From Vibrio sp. 99-70-13A1 (GTDB taxonomy: Bacteria > Pseudomonadota > Gammaproteobacteria > Enterobacterales > Vibrionaceae): a stretch of 64,000 nt of DNA. Of the stretch, positions 1 to 8,934 are shown one piece after another. The notes under the pieces are model-generated. The model was not told where the DNA came from, searched no databases, and saw nothing but the letters and a program-made list of their open reading frames with translations. Position numbers and translations under genes: made by a program. Location of the stretch: assembly GCF_013114625.1 (NCBI RefSeq), contig NZ_VTXD01000013.1:1-64000 (forward strand), given 5' to 3'. How positions within the stretch are numbered: the first letter of the stretch is position 1; each line of letters begins with the position of its first letter.

Positions 1-19
1 AGATGTGTATAAGAGACAG
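1..19. other. Tn5 mosaic-end (Nextera adapter) remnant
   Basis: The first 19 bases read AGATGTGTATAAGAGACAG, an exact copy of the Tn5 mosaic end added during tagmentation. Genomic sequence starts at about base 20. This is a library artefact at a contig end, not a natural transposon end: there is no transposase, partner end or target duplication. Confidence 0.95.
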
Positions 20-69
20 GTAGTAAACTTTATGATTAGAATAAAATATACAATAGTTAATTGAAAATA

Positions 70-103
70 AAAAGGCACCTAACTTAAATAGTAGGTGCCT
101 TTT
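70..103 (-). terminator. Rho-independent terminator of the VpsT-type gene
   Basis: A perfect 12-bp stem (arms 70-81 and 92-103, 10-nt loop) is followed on the minus strand by a T-rich tract. It lies 15 bp after the stop codon of the regulator at 119-793. Confidence 0.8.
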
Positions 104-118
104 AAAATGGTTAATTTT

Positions 119-793
119 TTAAACAAATTCTTCGTTCCCAATATTATCCTTTGCCCATAATAAAGCTTGTAATCGATTACTTACATTAATCTTCTTGAAT
201 ACATTATGAAGATGTGTTTTTACTGTATTTTCACTAACAAATAATTGCTGTGCAATGTCATTATTTGAAGCCCCCTCACCAAGCAACTTAATAATTTGCT
301 GTTCTCTTTTTGTTAATAAAGCAAATTGGTCACTGGTCGTAACGGGTTGTCTGTTTCTGTAAAAACGAATGTACTCTTGTGCAAGTTGACGGCTAAACCA
401 AAACTCCCCATCGAGCACTTGTTTCATCCCTCGAACAAGCATATCTAGAGAGTCGTCACTATAGAAAACCCCAACCAAATTTTTCCACTTAAGAAAGCTG
501 GCATAATCAGATTCAGGCGGACAATTGATAAGGACTTCATCTACAGAAGGAAATTGTTGATCCCTTAAGGCGAAGTAAGTGGCCTTTTCTTCTTCAGATA
601 AACTTGAAAAATCAATAAGGATCAATGAAGTCATTACTTGGTCTTCAAAGCGATATTGATTAATCAATTGTTGGTACGTAAGTTGATTGATAGGAAGCCC
701 TAAAATATTCTCTACCGACTCTTTTAGTAGGGTGGATTGCAAAGTGTTATGTGCAACAAAAGTTATGCTTCTTGTTATATCGTTATTATGCAT
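119..793 (-). CDS. vpsT: VpsT/CsgD-type LuxR-family transcriptional regulator
   Basis: A 224-residue regulator with an N-terminal receiver-like domain (about 1-125) and a C-terminal LuxR helix-turn-helix (about 155-220). The HTH has the usual TKREQQIIKLL and NTVKTHLHNVFKK segments. Between them, W132-F133-S134-R135 matches the W[F/L/M][T/S]R signature with which VpsT binds c-di-GMP. The family drives exopolysaccharide and biofilm matrix genes when c-di-GMP is high. The length equals that of V. cholerae VpsT as I recall it. ATG start with AGAGG 7 bp upstream; monocistronic with its own terminator. Two GGDEF genes lie in the same window. A paralogue of VpsT (CpsQ-like) cannot be excluded, so the symbol is probable rather than certain. 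Confidence 0.8.
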   Translation of the reverse strand: MHNNDITRSITFVAHNTLQSTLLKESVENILGLPINQLTYQQLINQYRFEDQVMTSLILIDFSSLSEEEKATYFALRDQQFPSVDEVLINCPPESDYASFLKWKNLVGVFYSDDSLDMLVRGMKQVLDGEFWFSRQLAQEYIRFYRNRQPVTTSDQFALLTKREQQIIKLLGEGASNNDIAQQLFVSENTVKTHLHNVFKKINVSNRLQALLWAKDNIGNEEFV

Positions 794-981
794 GTGAACC
801 TCTTAACGTAACGTTGTCAGTACACAATCTAGTCAACCTTAGCGCTAGGTCAATAGAGTAAAAACCTTACACCATATCCTATCCTACTGAATTATCGAGG
901 TTTACTAGTAGTTTCATATGCTTAAAGTAGATTCTCACTTTTAAGATATAGTGAGTGTTTCTTTTTGATTTTATAAAAAGC

Positions 982-1008
982 AAAAAGGCGCTATTAAAGC
1001 GCCTTTTT
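982..1008 (-). terminator. Rho-independent terminator
   Basis: A perfect 11-bp stem AAAAAGGCGCT/AGCGCCTTTTT with a 5-nt loop lies 18 bp past the stop of the small gene at 1027-1227. A/T runs flank both sides, so it may work in both directions. Confidence 0.8.
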
Positions 1009-1026
1009 TATTCACCCTCTACTCAA

Positions 1027-1227
1027 TTAATGAATAGGTGAGTTGTTCGTTTTATTGAACTGACCGAAGTGCTGTTCTAAAACTTCAGGAGTAAGTTTAC
1101 CTTCTGCTTCTAAACGCTTTAGCTCTGCAACTACTGCTTTTTGCTCTTCAATTGATGGGAGCTTTACCTCAGGCTCGTCACCCATCTCTTGAGACATCAC
1201 TTCTAGTTCTTTTTCAAAATCGCTCAT
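1027..1227 (-). CDS. Small conserved-looking hypothetical protein
   Basis: A 66-residue, acidic, probably helical cytoplasmic protein. It has no signal peptide, no membrane segment and no domain I recognise. It is rich in Glu/Lys, with a segment around IEEQKAVVAELKRLEAEGK that could form a coiled coil. The start has AGGT just upstream. It follows the chemoreceptor gene on the same strand after 76 bp and is closed by a strong terminator. It is therefore probably the last gene of the chemoreceptor transcript. Function unknown. Confidence 0.65.
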   Translation of the reverse strand: MSDFEKELEVMSQEMGDEPEVKLPSIEEQKAVVAELKRLEAEGKLTPEVLEQHFGQFNKTNNSPIH

Positions 1228-1303
1228 GAATCTTACCTAATACTAAAAAGTTAAAACTAAATATTGAAACTAAGCTGATTTTACTCATTTAAGCCAAGTG
1301 ATG

Positions 1304-3220
1304 CTAGAGCTTAAATGTACCTACCATTTTATCTAAACGACCAGACAGTAAGCGTAGCTCTTGGCTTGCATCAGCCAGTTGCTCGGCAGTACCAGTGGTG
1401 ACTTCATTGATAGCGTTAATTTCTTCAATATTTTGGTTGATAGTATGTACAACCGTTGACTGCTCTTCCGTTGCTGTCGCAACTTGAGTATTTCGGTCTG
1501 TAATATCCGTGATTCTATCTGAGATGCCACCTAAAACGCCCACCGCTTCATCAGATGCAGACACACCTTCAAGCGTCACGACTTTACCCGCATTCATCGC
1601 TGTCACAGCGTCTTTTGCATCACTTTGTAACTGGTTAATCATCTTCTGAATTTCTTCAGTAGAATCCGCAGTTCGGCTCGCTAAGTTACGAACTTCATCA
1701 GCTACCACTGCAAAGCCACGACCTTGCTCACCAGCACGTGCAGCTTCAATTGCAGCGTTTAAGGCAAGTAGGTTAGTTTGGTCTGAAATATCACGGATAA
1801 CACCCAAAATTGAACCAATGTCTTGCGTAGTAGAAGCGAGCTGCTCAACCACTTGACCTGTATTTTCAATATCTTGAGCCAAACGGCTAATCGCATCTTT
1901 CGCTTTGTTCACAACATTACGACCTACTTCAGTATTGTCTGCCGCTTGAGTCGCGGTTTCAGCTGCAGTCGCGGCGTTAGACGCAATTTCACTGATAGTC
2001 ATACCCATTTGGTTTATAGCTGCCACCACTTGCAGAGTCTGATCTCGCTGCTCTTGGCTGTTGTCATGAGTGGTATGCGCTTTATTCGATACACTTTCAG
2101 CCGCGATTTGAAGAGCCTGACTTGTAGAAGACACTTCTTTCATCGATTCATGGATCTTTTCAATAAAGCCATTAAAACCATTCGAAAGTTGAGCAATTTC
2201 ATCGTTGCCTTTCACTTCAATGCGTTGTGATAAATCACCATCACCTGCGCCTAAATCACAAAAACGCTTAGACAACAGTTTAATTGGGTTCGTAATGCTG
2301 TTCGCTAACACAATTCCCATCAGAATAAAGATCACCGCAACAACAATGGTAGTAATCAGCATCTTCTGAGCGGTTGCATCTAAATCAGCAAACACTTCCT
2401 GAGTCGGTACCACACCAATAACAAACCAATCCATTGATGAAACGTACAAGCTTGCGACAAACACTTCTTTGCCTTGGTACTCAGTAGTAATCAAATTAAA
2501 GTCATTTTTATCCAACAACTGGCTAGCTTGAGAACCATAAAGTTGAGAAAGCGATGACTTAGCTTTACCTTGCTCACGGTGAATTTGTACATCACCTTTA
2601 CTGTCTGTTAAGAAAACAAAGCCTGTCGATTCAATCTGAAAACCATTCAATAGGCTTACCATGTCATCCATAGATTTTGATAGACCAGACATAGTGCTGC
2701 CGGATACTTGCTGGAAGTTAGCAAACATCTTCACTTCGCCTGTCGATTCTTGGAACATGCTCACCATGGTTCTTTGACCAGACTGAGTAAAACCGAAGAA
2801 CCAACCATCTTGTTGTTGGTTTAATTGGCGTAAAAAGCCATTTTGATTCCAGTAATAAGATGTTTGTCGGTTAGCAACCGATGCATCATTCAGTTGGTAC
2901 TGGTTACGAACATTATTAAGCTGTTTGACCAGTTTAGCTTCAACGCTAGGGTCTCGGTCTGTTGAAGAAACAGCGTCGATGATAAATTCGTTTGAAGCAA
3001 CTTGCTCAGCTGCAAGTAGAAGTTGAGACACTTCACGGTCAACTTCTGCATTAATTTGCTCAAGCATACTTGGCAATTGAATATCAATTAGACGGTGGCT
3101 CAGTACATCACGAGCTTGGCGCTGAGCCATTACACCCACAATAACGGTAGAAGCAAGCACCGCAAAGGTGATCCCCGCAACGACTTTTTGTTTAATACTC
3201 ATGGAATTAAGTTTGAACAT
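1304..3220 (-). CDS. Methyl-accepting chemotaxis protein (Cache-type sensor)
   Basis: A 638-residue transmembrane chemoreceptor. TM1 is at about 12-32. A periplasmic sensor of about 250 residues follows (long N-terminal helix, then alpha/beta modules suggesting a Cache fold). TM2 is at about 285-307, then HAMP. The cytoplasmic signalling domain carries the conserved hairpin [20 protein letters not shown]. It relays ligand binding to CheA/CheW and the flagellar motor. The ligand is unknown. No CheR-docking pentapeptide is present at the C-terminus (it ends VGTFKL). ATG start with GGGG 7-8 bp upstream, and a near-consensus sigma-28 promoter lies 38 bp before the start. Confidence 0.93.
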   Translation of the reverse strand: MFKLNSMSIKQKVVAGITFAVLASTVIVGVMAQRQARDVLSHRLIDIQLPSMLEQINAEVDREVSQLLLAAEQVASNEFIIDAVSSTDRDPSVEAKLVKQLNNVRNQYQLNDASVANRQTSYYWNQNGFLRQLNQQQDGWFFGFTQSGQRTMVSMFQESTGEVKMFANFQQVSGSTMSGLSKSMDDMVSLLNGFQIESTGFVFLTDSKGDVQIHREQGKAKSSLSQLYGSQASQLLDKNDFNLITTEYQGKEVFVASLYVSSMDWFVIGVVPTQEVFADLDATAQKMLITTIVVAVIFILMGIVLANSITNPIKLLSKRFCDLGAGDGDLSQRIEVKGNDEIAQLSNGFNGFIEKIHESMKEVSSTSQALQIAAESVSNKAHTTHDNSQEQRDQTLQVVAAINQMGMTISEIASNAATAAETATQAADNTEVGRNVVNKAKDAISRLAQDIENTGQVVEQLASTTQDIGSILGVIRDISDQTNLLALNAAIEAARAGEQGRGFAVVADEVRNLASRTADSTEEIQKMINQLQSDAKDAVTAMNAGKVVTLEGVSASDEAVGVLGGISDRITDITDRNTQVATATEEQSTVVHTINQNIEEINAINEVTTGTAEQLADASQELRLLSGRLDKMVGTFKL

Positions 3221-3556
3221 CAGATTGCCCCTATTGGCAGAAAATTGTAACGCTTTGTTATCGGCCGCATAGTAGAACCCTTTAGATTTTTAGTCTCTAT
3301 TTTTATATAGAAAACTCAAAAATATTGACCAAAGGCATGGCAATGCTATTTTTTCTTCACAAATAATGCTGGTGAGCCAAACATCTATTTAACACTCCAA
3401 CGCTATTTAGAAAATCAAAAACATCCCCATATCTCTATAACGACCTCAAGAATAGAAATCGGGTACTTGTATGTTGAAAGTTAAGGGAACTTTTCTTAAT
3501 TTTTCAAACCCAAGTACCAATCTAAGACTTAAATACAAATATCAAGAGAGCACTTC
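3221..3556. other. Divergent intergenic region MCP / MoxR operon
   Basis: 336 bp without a gene. It holds the sigma-28 promoter of the MCP. A possible plus-strand sigma-70 pair (TTGACC at 3325-3330, TATTTT at 3347-3352, 16-bp spacer) could drive the MoxR operon through a leader of about 200 nt. The second assignment is weak. Confidence 0.4.
3258..3284 (-). promoter_or_regulatory. Sigma-28 (FliA) promoter of the chemoreceptor
   Basis: On the minus strand TAAAGGGT, an 11-bp spacer, then GCCGATAA. The -10 box is a perfect match to the FliA consensus TAAAGTTT-N11-GCCGATAA, with exact spacing. It sits 38 bp upstream of the MCP start, tying that gene to flagellar class-IV expression. Confidence 0.82.
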
Positions 3557-4513
3557 ATGCATTCAAACGCTTTCAATGCCCTAAAAGACTATTTAGAAAC
3601 TCAAATCATAGGTCAACAAGACCTGGTAAAACAGTTGATGATCGCATTACTGGCTGACGGTCACATTCTTGTTGAAGGACCTCCAGGGCTCGCAAAAACT
3701 CGCGCAGTAAAATCTCTAGCCGATTGCGTAGAAGGCGATTTCCACCGCATTCAATTCACGCCAGATCTGTTACCTGCAGATTTAACTGGTACTGATATTT
3801 TCAGACCAGAGACAGGCGAGTTTACTTTTCAATCCGGTCCTATTTTTAATTCGTTAATTCTTGCAGATGAAATCAACCGTGCTCCAGCCAAAGTACAAGC
3901 TGCAATGTTAGAAGCGATGGCAGAAAAGCAGGTCACAGCAGGAAGAAATACCTACAAGCTTCCAGAACTCTTTTTAGTTATGGCGACACAAAACCCAATC
4001 GAGCAAGAAGGCACATACCCGCTACCTGAAGCACAGCTCGACCGTTTTTTACTTCACCTAGAAGTAAACTACCCAGATATGGAAAGTGAACTAGACATTC
4101 TTCGACTCAACCGAGGGGAAGCAAAAGGCAGCACGGCGGTTCAACCCGTTGAAATAAGCCAAGAGACCATATTCCAAGCGAGACAAGAAGTACTCAATGT
4201 CCACATGGCGGATACCATTGAGCAATACATTGTGAGACTGGTTATGGCAACTCGTCAGCCGAGCCAATACAGTGAACAGCTGGACCAATGGCTTGATATG
4301 GGCGTGAGCCCGCGTGCCACTATCGCATTAGATCGCTGTGCACGTGCTCATGCTTGGTTAGCAGGTCGAGATTTTGTGACTCCCGAAGATGTGCAAACCA
4401 TGGCATTTCCAGTACTAAGACATCGTTTACTTCGTAGCTATCATGCACAAGCAGAAGGCATCACTTCAAATCAAGTTATCGCGCACCTTATTGGTTTAGT
4501 GGGCAGCGCGTAG
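3557..4513 (+). CDS. MoxR-family AAA+ ATPase
   Basis: A 318-residue MoxR ATPase. Walker A is GPPGLAKT (about 41-48), Walker B is LILADEINRAP, and the sensor-1 region has MATQNPIEQEGTYPLPEAQ, followed by the AAA lid. MoxR proteins act as chaperones that mature partner complexes and are typically encoded beside VWA-domain proteins, as here. GAGAG lies 8-9 bp before the ATG. It is first of six same-strand genes (3557-10659), with 30 bp to the next. Homologous bat (Bacteroides aerotolerance) loci are linked to envelope or oxidative stress tolerance; the role here is inferred from family. Confidence 0.93.
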   Translation: MHSNAFNALKDYLETQIIGQQDLVKQLMIALLADGHILVEGPPGLAKTRAVKSLADCVEGDFHRIQFTPDLLPADLTGTDIFRPETGEFTFQSGPIFNSLILADEINRAPAKVQAAMLEAMAEKQVTAGRNTYKLPELFLVMATQNPIEQEGTYPLPEAQLDRFLLHLEVNYPDMESELDILRLNRGEAKGSTAVQPVEISQETIFQARQEVLNVHMADTIEQYIVRLVMATRQPSQYSEQLDQWLDMGVSPRATIALDRCARAHAWLAGRDFVTPEDVQTMAFPVLRHRLLRSYHAQAEGITSNQVIAHLIGLVGSA

Positions 4514-4543
4514 GCAACGGTAGTCGCTGATAAGGTTAATTGC

Positions 4544-5569
4544 ATGATAAATCCATTGCCAAAGCAATCTTTGAACAAACGAGAAAAGTCACTAGGAACC
4601 AAACAGCCTAGTGCTTTACCTAAAGGCAGTAATGGCGTGACTTTGAACTTAGATGAGTTACTCCAGTATAAGTCTCAATCTGTACGCTGGTTACCGCCAG
4701 CCAAAAGCCTGTGGTCTCAACTTAATGGTCAGCATGAAAGTGCGAAACGAGGAAGAGGCATGGACTTCGCTGAAGTTCGACAATATCAACCTGGCGATGA
4801 TATTCGCAGCATTGATTGGCGAGTCACAGCAAGAACAGGCAAGCCACATACTAAGCTTTTTTCAGAAGAAAGAGAGCAGCCCACGGTTCTTTATATTGAC
4901 CTGAGCAGCAGCATGTTTTTTGGCTCAACCTTACTATTAAAGTCCGTCCAGCTGGCGCATTTTGTTAGCCAAATTTGCTGGGTGACGGTCGCACAAAAAG
5001 ACCGTATTGGCGCTGTCATTGATACTGGCTTCAAACTGATTGAGATAAAACCCAGTGCGAGCCACCAAGCTCCGTTAAGAATTTTACAAAAAATCATTGA
5101 GATTAATAATGCGACATTAGCGGACTCTGCGACTGCTGATTCTTCGAGAGCGGATTCGGACAAACTTACCCGTCAAGCACCGCACTCTTTTGATGTGGCA
5201 TTGAAGTCGCTCCATCAACTCTGCCCAAAAGGCAGTGACATTATTTTCCTTAGCGATTTCATTCGCTATGAAGAAAGTAACCGCTCACTATTAAGCCAAA
5301 TACGAACTCATAACCGAATTCGATTTGTGCATTTTTATGATCCTCTTGAGCTTGGTGATACGCCCTATAAAGGTTACCAGCAAATAACCAATGGGATACG
5401 AACTCAGTGGCTAAACTTTTCTTCGAATAAAGAAAAACAGGAACTGAACCACGCCTTTAAACAAAAGCAACATGAACTGAAAGCGTTAAGTTTATCGCTT
5501 GCGATCCCATACAGTTCATTGTCATGCGCTCGCCCTCTTCTTGAGCAATTATCTGGAACTTATTCATGA
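4544..5569 (+). CDS. DUF58 domain protein (VWA-like)
   Basis: A 341-residue DUF58 protein. The family hallmark sits around residues 70-100 (GRGMDFAEVRQYQPGDDIR, then IDWRVTART). A VWA-like strand with the MIDAS motif D-L-S-S-S follows at about 122-126. No signal peptide or membrane segment is evident, so it is probably cytoplasmic and a MoxR partner. Residues 185-205 are a low-complexity Ala/Asp/Ser stretch (ADSATADSSRADSD) that looks like an expanded linker. The stop overlaps the next ATG by 4 bp (ATGA), indicating translational coupling. Confidence 0.88.
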   Translation: MINPLPKQSLNKREKSLGTKQPSALPKGSNGVTLNLDELLQYKSQSVRWLPPAKSLWSQLNGQHESAKRGRGMDFAEVRQYQPGDDIRSIDWRVTARTGKPHTKLFSEEREQPTVLYIDLSSSMFFGSTLLLKSVQLAHFVSQICWVTVAQKDRIGAVIDTGFKLIEIKPSASHQAPLRILQKIIEINNATLADSATADSSRADSDKLTRQAPHSFDVALKSLHQLCPKGSDIIFLSDFIRYEESNRSLLSQIRTHNRIRFVHFYDPLELGDTPYKGYQQITNGIRTQWLNFSSNKEKQELNHAFKQKQHELKALSLSLAIPYSSLSCARPLLEQLSGTYS

Positions 5570-6042
5570 CAGAAGCAACTCAAACCCCCACTTTAGATCT
5601 TAGCCCACTCCTTTTACCTGAAGCCCCACATTGGTGGCCGCTACAATGGGGATGGTGGAGCTTAGCTGCCTCGATTATTATCAGCATCATAATCACGCTC
5701 TTTATCATCCGTCGTAACAAGAAAAAGCAAGCCTCAAAACGCGCAGCATTAAGGCTATTTTCGTTGACTAACCAACCGCTCACACCATCGTCAGCTTTAG
5801 AGTTGTTAAGGCAGGCTGCACTTAGCTATTACCCAAGAGAAACTATTGCACCGTTATCTGGTAATGAATGGTATGCCTTTCTTGATGAACAATTAAATCA
5901 ACCGTTATTTGCTCCGAAACAAGCCCTATGGCAGCAAGCTCTCTACCAGAACAAACAAAACGATTCCGATGAACAGCTTGTTCAAGATTGCCAATTGTGG
6001 ATTCAAAAAGCATTACCACCAAAGAGAGGACGCCGTGGCTAG
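5566..6042 (+). CDS. DUF4381 membrane protein of the MoxR/VWA operon
   Basis: A 158-residue protein with one central membrane segment at about 31-49 (SLAASIIISIIITLFII), followed by a basic stop-transfer (RRNKKK) and a cytoplasmic helical domain. This architecture and its place between the DUF58 and VWA genes match DUF4381. It is presumably the inner-membrane anchor or adaptor of the complex. It starts with an ATGA overlap on the upstream gene. 42 bp separate it from the next gene. Confidence 0.8.
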   Translation: MTEATQTPTLDLSPLLLPEAPHWWPLQWGWWSLAASIIISIIITLFIIRRNKKKQASKRAALRLFSLTNQPLTPSSALELLRQAALSYYPRETIAPLSGNEWYAFLDEQLNQPLFAPKQALWQQALYQNKQNDSDEQLVQDCQLWIQKALPPKRGRRG

Positions 6043-6084
6043 CTTTTCATTCTTTTACGTAAGCCGCTTTTGGAGCAATAAATT

Positions 6085-7110
6085 ATGAACAATGATTCAT
6101 GGAGCAGTGGTTTATGGAGTAATAACTTGTGGATCAATAGCTTATCAAATCTGGAGTTTGTATGGTGGTGGGTATTATTGCTTGCCCCACTGCCATGGCT
6201 GATCTATAAGTTTGCACCTAAAGCGCAACCCACCGCTGCGGTGAGGTTACCCTACCTCCCTGAACAAACAGGAACTAAGGTACCCAAATCTTTGTGGCCT
6301 CAACTTCTTTCTGTGTGTATTTGGTTGTTGATTCTTATCGCTGTCGCTCGTCCTGTCTGGTATGGAGACCCTGTAGAGGTTCAACCAAAACACCGAGACT
6401 TGATGCTTGTGGTGGACCTTTCCTATTCAATGAGCAAAGAAGACATGCAATTGAATGGTGAATACATTGACCGACTATCTGCGGTAAAACAGGTCCTCAC
6501 AGACTTTATTGATAAACGTAAAGGCGATCGCGTTGGGTTAGTTTTGTTTGCTGATCATGCTTACTTGCAAACACCATTAACCCTAGACAGAAACACGTTA
6601 ACGCAGCAACTTAACCAAGCCGTTTTACGACTTATTGGTAACAATACTGCCATCGGTGACGGAATTGGGCTTGCGACTAAAACCTTCATTGATAGTGACG
6701 CTCCTCAACGAGTAATGATTTTGCTGAGTGACGGTAGCAATACTGCTGGGGTACTTGACCCAATTGAAGCTGCAGATATTGCCAAGAAATTCAACTCAAC
6801 AATCTATACCGTTGGTGTTGGCGCTGGTGAAATGGTGGTGAAAGAGTTCTTTATGACTCGTAAAGTCAATACCGCTCAAGACTTGGATGAAGCAACGCTT
6901 ATCGATATTGCAGACAGAACAGGTGGGCAATATTTTAGAGCTCGAGACAGCAAAGAGCTCGCCACCATTTATGACATGATTAATAGCTTAGAACCAGTAT
7001 CAAGTGCGACTAAGACATGGAGACCTCAGCAAGAATGGTTTGGTTTCCCGCTAGCGCTCGCCCTATTACTTTCATGCTTACTTATTGCGCTAAGGAGAGA
7101 AAATGTCTAA
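6085..7110 (+). CDS. batA: BatA-like VWA-domain inner-membrane protein
   Basis: A 341-residue protein with two N-terminal membrane segments (about 25-42 and 73-92). The VWA domain (about 105-300) has the MIDAS motif D-L-S-Y-S followed by MSKEDM. A C-terminal membrane helix lies at about 315-335. This is the BatA layout: the metal-binding VWA domain faces the periplasm, held by flanking helices. The start has GGAG 10 bp upstream. Its 3' end overlaps the next gene by 8 bp, where GGAGAG serves as that gene's ribosome binding site. Confidence 0.88.
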   Translation: MNNDSWSSGLWSNNLWINSLSNLEFVWWWVLLLAPLPWLIYKFAPKAQPTAAVRLPYLPEQTGTKVPKSLWPQLLSVCIWLLILIAVARPVWYGDPVEVQPKHRDLMLVVDLSYSMSKEDMQLNGEYIDRLSAVKQVLTDFIDKRKGDRVGLVLFADHAYLQTPLTLDRNTLTQQLNQAVLRLIGNNTAIGDGIGLATKTFIDSDAPQRVMILLSDGSNTAGVLDPIEAADIAKKFNSTIYTVGVGAGEMVVKEFFMTRKVNTAQDLDEATLIDIADRTGGQYFRARDSKELATIYDMINSLEPVSSATKTWRPQQEWFGFPLALALLLSCLLIALRRENV

Positions 7111-8932
7111 TTTTGAATTTCTCTACCCCTTATGGTTAATCGCTTTAGCTGTGATTCCATTGGTCTTTATCTTTAGTCATCGCACTCAAGAGCGACCATT
7201 GATTGCACCGCATATTGCTCAATATTTATCGCCTAGCAATAGCAAACCTTCACGAAACAAACGTAAGTATTTTGCGCTGTGGTGGGCTATTTCGGTTATT
7301 GCATTAGCTGGACCAAGTTTTCAAAAAGTGGAACGCCCAAGTTTTGAAAAAACTCCGGCTAGAGTGCTCGTGATGGATATGTCGATGTCGATGTATGCCA
7401 CAGACATAAAACCAAACCGACTCACACAAGCCCGCTATAAAGCACTCGACCTGTTGCCGAAATGGTCTGAAGGTTTAACAGGCTTAGTCGCTTATGCTGG
7501 TGATGCGTATACCATTAGCCCTCTCACTTCCGATGTGAATACCATTGTTAACCTTATCCCTAACCTGTCGCCAGATATCATGCCATTTCAAGGTGGTAAT
7601 GCAGCTTCAGCCGTGGCTTTATCAGTGGAAATGATGCACAACGCCAAAATCTACCAAGGCGATATTGTTCTCATTAGTGATGATATTGATGACCAAGAAC
7701 GAAAGCAGATTGAGTCACAACTAAAAGGCACTGCGTGGCGATTATCCATTCTTGCCGTTGGTACACAAGATGGCGCCCCTATCAGCTTAGCGGACGGATC
7801 AATGCTACGAAACAATTTTGGTTCTACAGTCATCGCTAGAACCAACATCGAAAATATGCAGGCTCTCACTCGATTAACCAATGGGACGTTCGCACCTGTG
7901 CAGCATGACAGTTCTGACGTGGAATACCTTGCCTTAAACACCACAGCCAGCACCCAACTGACCGACGTAAAACAAGGGACACAAGCCCTCAGTACAAGAG
8001 TCAATAATGGCTTTTGGCTTCTGCCGTTTATTCTGTTGCCAGTACTCACTTTATTCAGACAAGGTGCGATTTGGATCTTGGTGATTGGGGTAGCACCTTT
8101 ATTGAAACCAATGCCAGCACACGCAAACCCTTGGAAAACTGATGATCAGGTGGCTTACCAATCTTTCCAACAAGGTGATTTTGAAGCTGCAGCTTCCGAC
8201 TTTTCCTCTAAGGAATGGAAAGGCGCTGCTCAATATCAAGCCGGTAACTATGAAGGTGCAATTGAATCCTTATCAGATCTCCAGGGTGAAGATGCTCGCT
8301 ATAACCTCGCTAACGCGTATGCACAACAAGGGAATCTTGAAGAAGCGATAAAAGGCTATGAAAGTGTACTTGCCAGCAATCCAAACCATCGTTATGCGCA
8401 GAATAACTTGGACATCGTCAAGCAACAGCAACAGCAACAGCAAGGCGAGCCTCAAGACGGTGATTCTCAAAATCAATCAGAGAATCAGCAATCTACCGAT
8501 TCTTCCTCCAAAAGTAATGAAGAAGGCTCAGAACAAGGCAATCAGCAAGACTCTGAAGATCAGCAGGCAAATTCTCAGCAAAACCCAAAACCTCAACCTG
8601 ACTCACAGCAACAAGAGAATAACAGCCAAAACCAACAAGGTGATGACTCTAAAAAGAAAAATGCTGAAGAAAGCTCAAGCCAAGAAAACCAAGATGAATC
8701 CACTGAGGGTAAAGAGGGTCGCTCAGCTCAAGCTCACAAAGGGGAACCCGAATCTGAGACATCTCAACCGGCTCAACCGGATCAAACTGGTGATTCAAAG
8801 GCTGTCGACACCGACATTAGAAAGCTTGAACAAGTTGAAAGTGCCAGGGATCCAAGCCAACTGCTGAGAGCTCAAATGATTCTACAAGCGCAACAAAAAA
8901 ACGCGCCTACTAACCAAGATAAAAAGTGGTGA
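7103..8932 (+). CDS. BatB/BatC fusion: VWA plus TPR protein
   Basis: A 609-residue protein joining a BatB-type half to a BatC-type half. The first has membrane segments at about 8-25 and 52-70, and a VWA domain with MIDAS D-M-S-M-S near 93-97. After a further membrane segment (about 300-330) come TPR repeats (about 345-440; for example GNLEEAIKGYESVLASNP). The last 165 residues are low complexity, rich in Gln, Ser, Asn and Glu, beginning with a run of Gln codons. Separate BatB and BatC genes are common elsewhere. The tail could be a disordered, variable-length linker. It overlaps both neighbours by 7-8 bp. Confidence 0.88.
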   Translation: MSNFEFLYPLWLIALAVIPLVFIFSHRTQERPLIAPHIAQYLSPSNSKPSRNKRKYFALWWAISVIALAGPSFQKVERPSFEKTPARVLVMDMSMSMYATDIKPNRLTQARYKALDLLPKWSEGLTGLVAYAGDAYTISPLTSDVNTIVNLIPNLSPDIMPFQGGNAASAVALSVEMMHNAKIYQGDIVLISDDIDDQERKQIESQLKGTAWRLSILAVGTQDGAPISLADGSMLRNNFGSTVIARTNIENMQALTRLTNGTFAPVQHDSSDVEYLALNTTASTQLTDVKQGTQALSTRVNNGFWLLPFILLPVLTLFRQGAIWILVIGVAPLLKPMPAHANPWKTDDQVAYQSFQQGDFEAAASDFSSKEWKGAAQYQAGNYEGAIESLSDLQGEDARYNLANAYAQQGNLEEAIKGYESVLASNPNHRYAQNNLDIVKQQQQQQQGEPQDGDSQNQSENQQSTDSSSKSNEEGSEQGNQQDSEDQQANSQQNPKPQPDSQQQENNSQNQQGDDSKKKNAEESSSQENQDESTEGKEGRSAQAHKGEPESETSQPAQPDQTGDSKAVDTDIRKLEQVESARDPSQLLRAQMILQAQQKNAPTNQDKKW

Positions 8933-8934
8933 TC

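Noticed and set aside
1..19. Natural Tn5/IS50 end
   Set aside because: Only the hyperactive mosaic-end sequence is present, at the very edge, without transposon genes.
7651..8049. 132-codon minus-strand frame inside the VWA-TPR gene
   Set aside because: Shadow of a clearly coding plus-strand gene; no start signal or domain.
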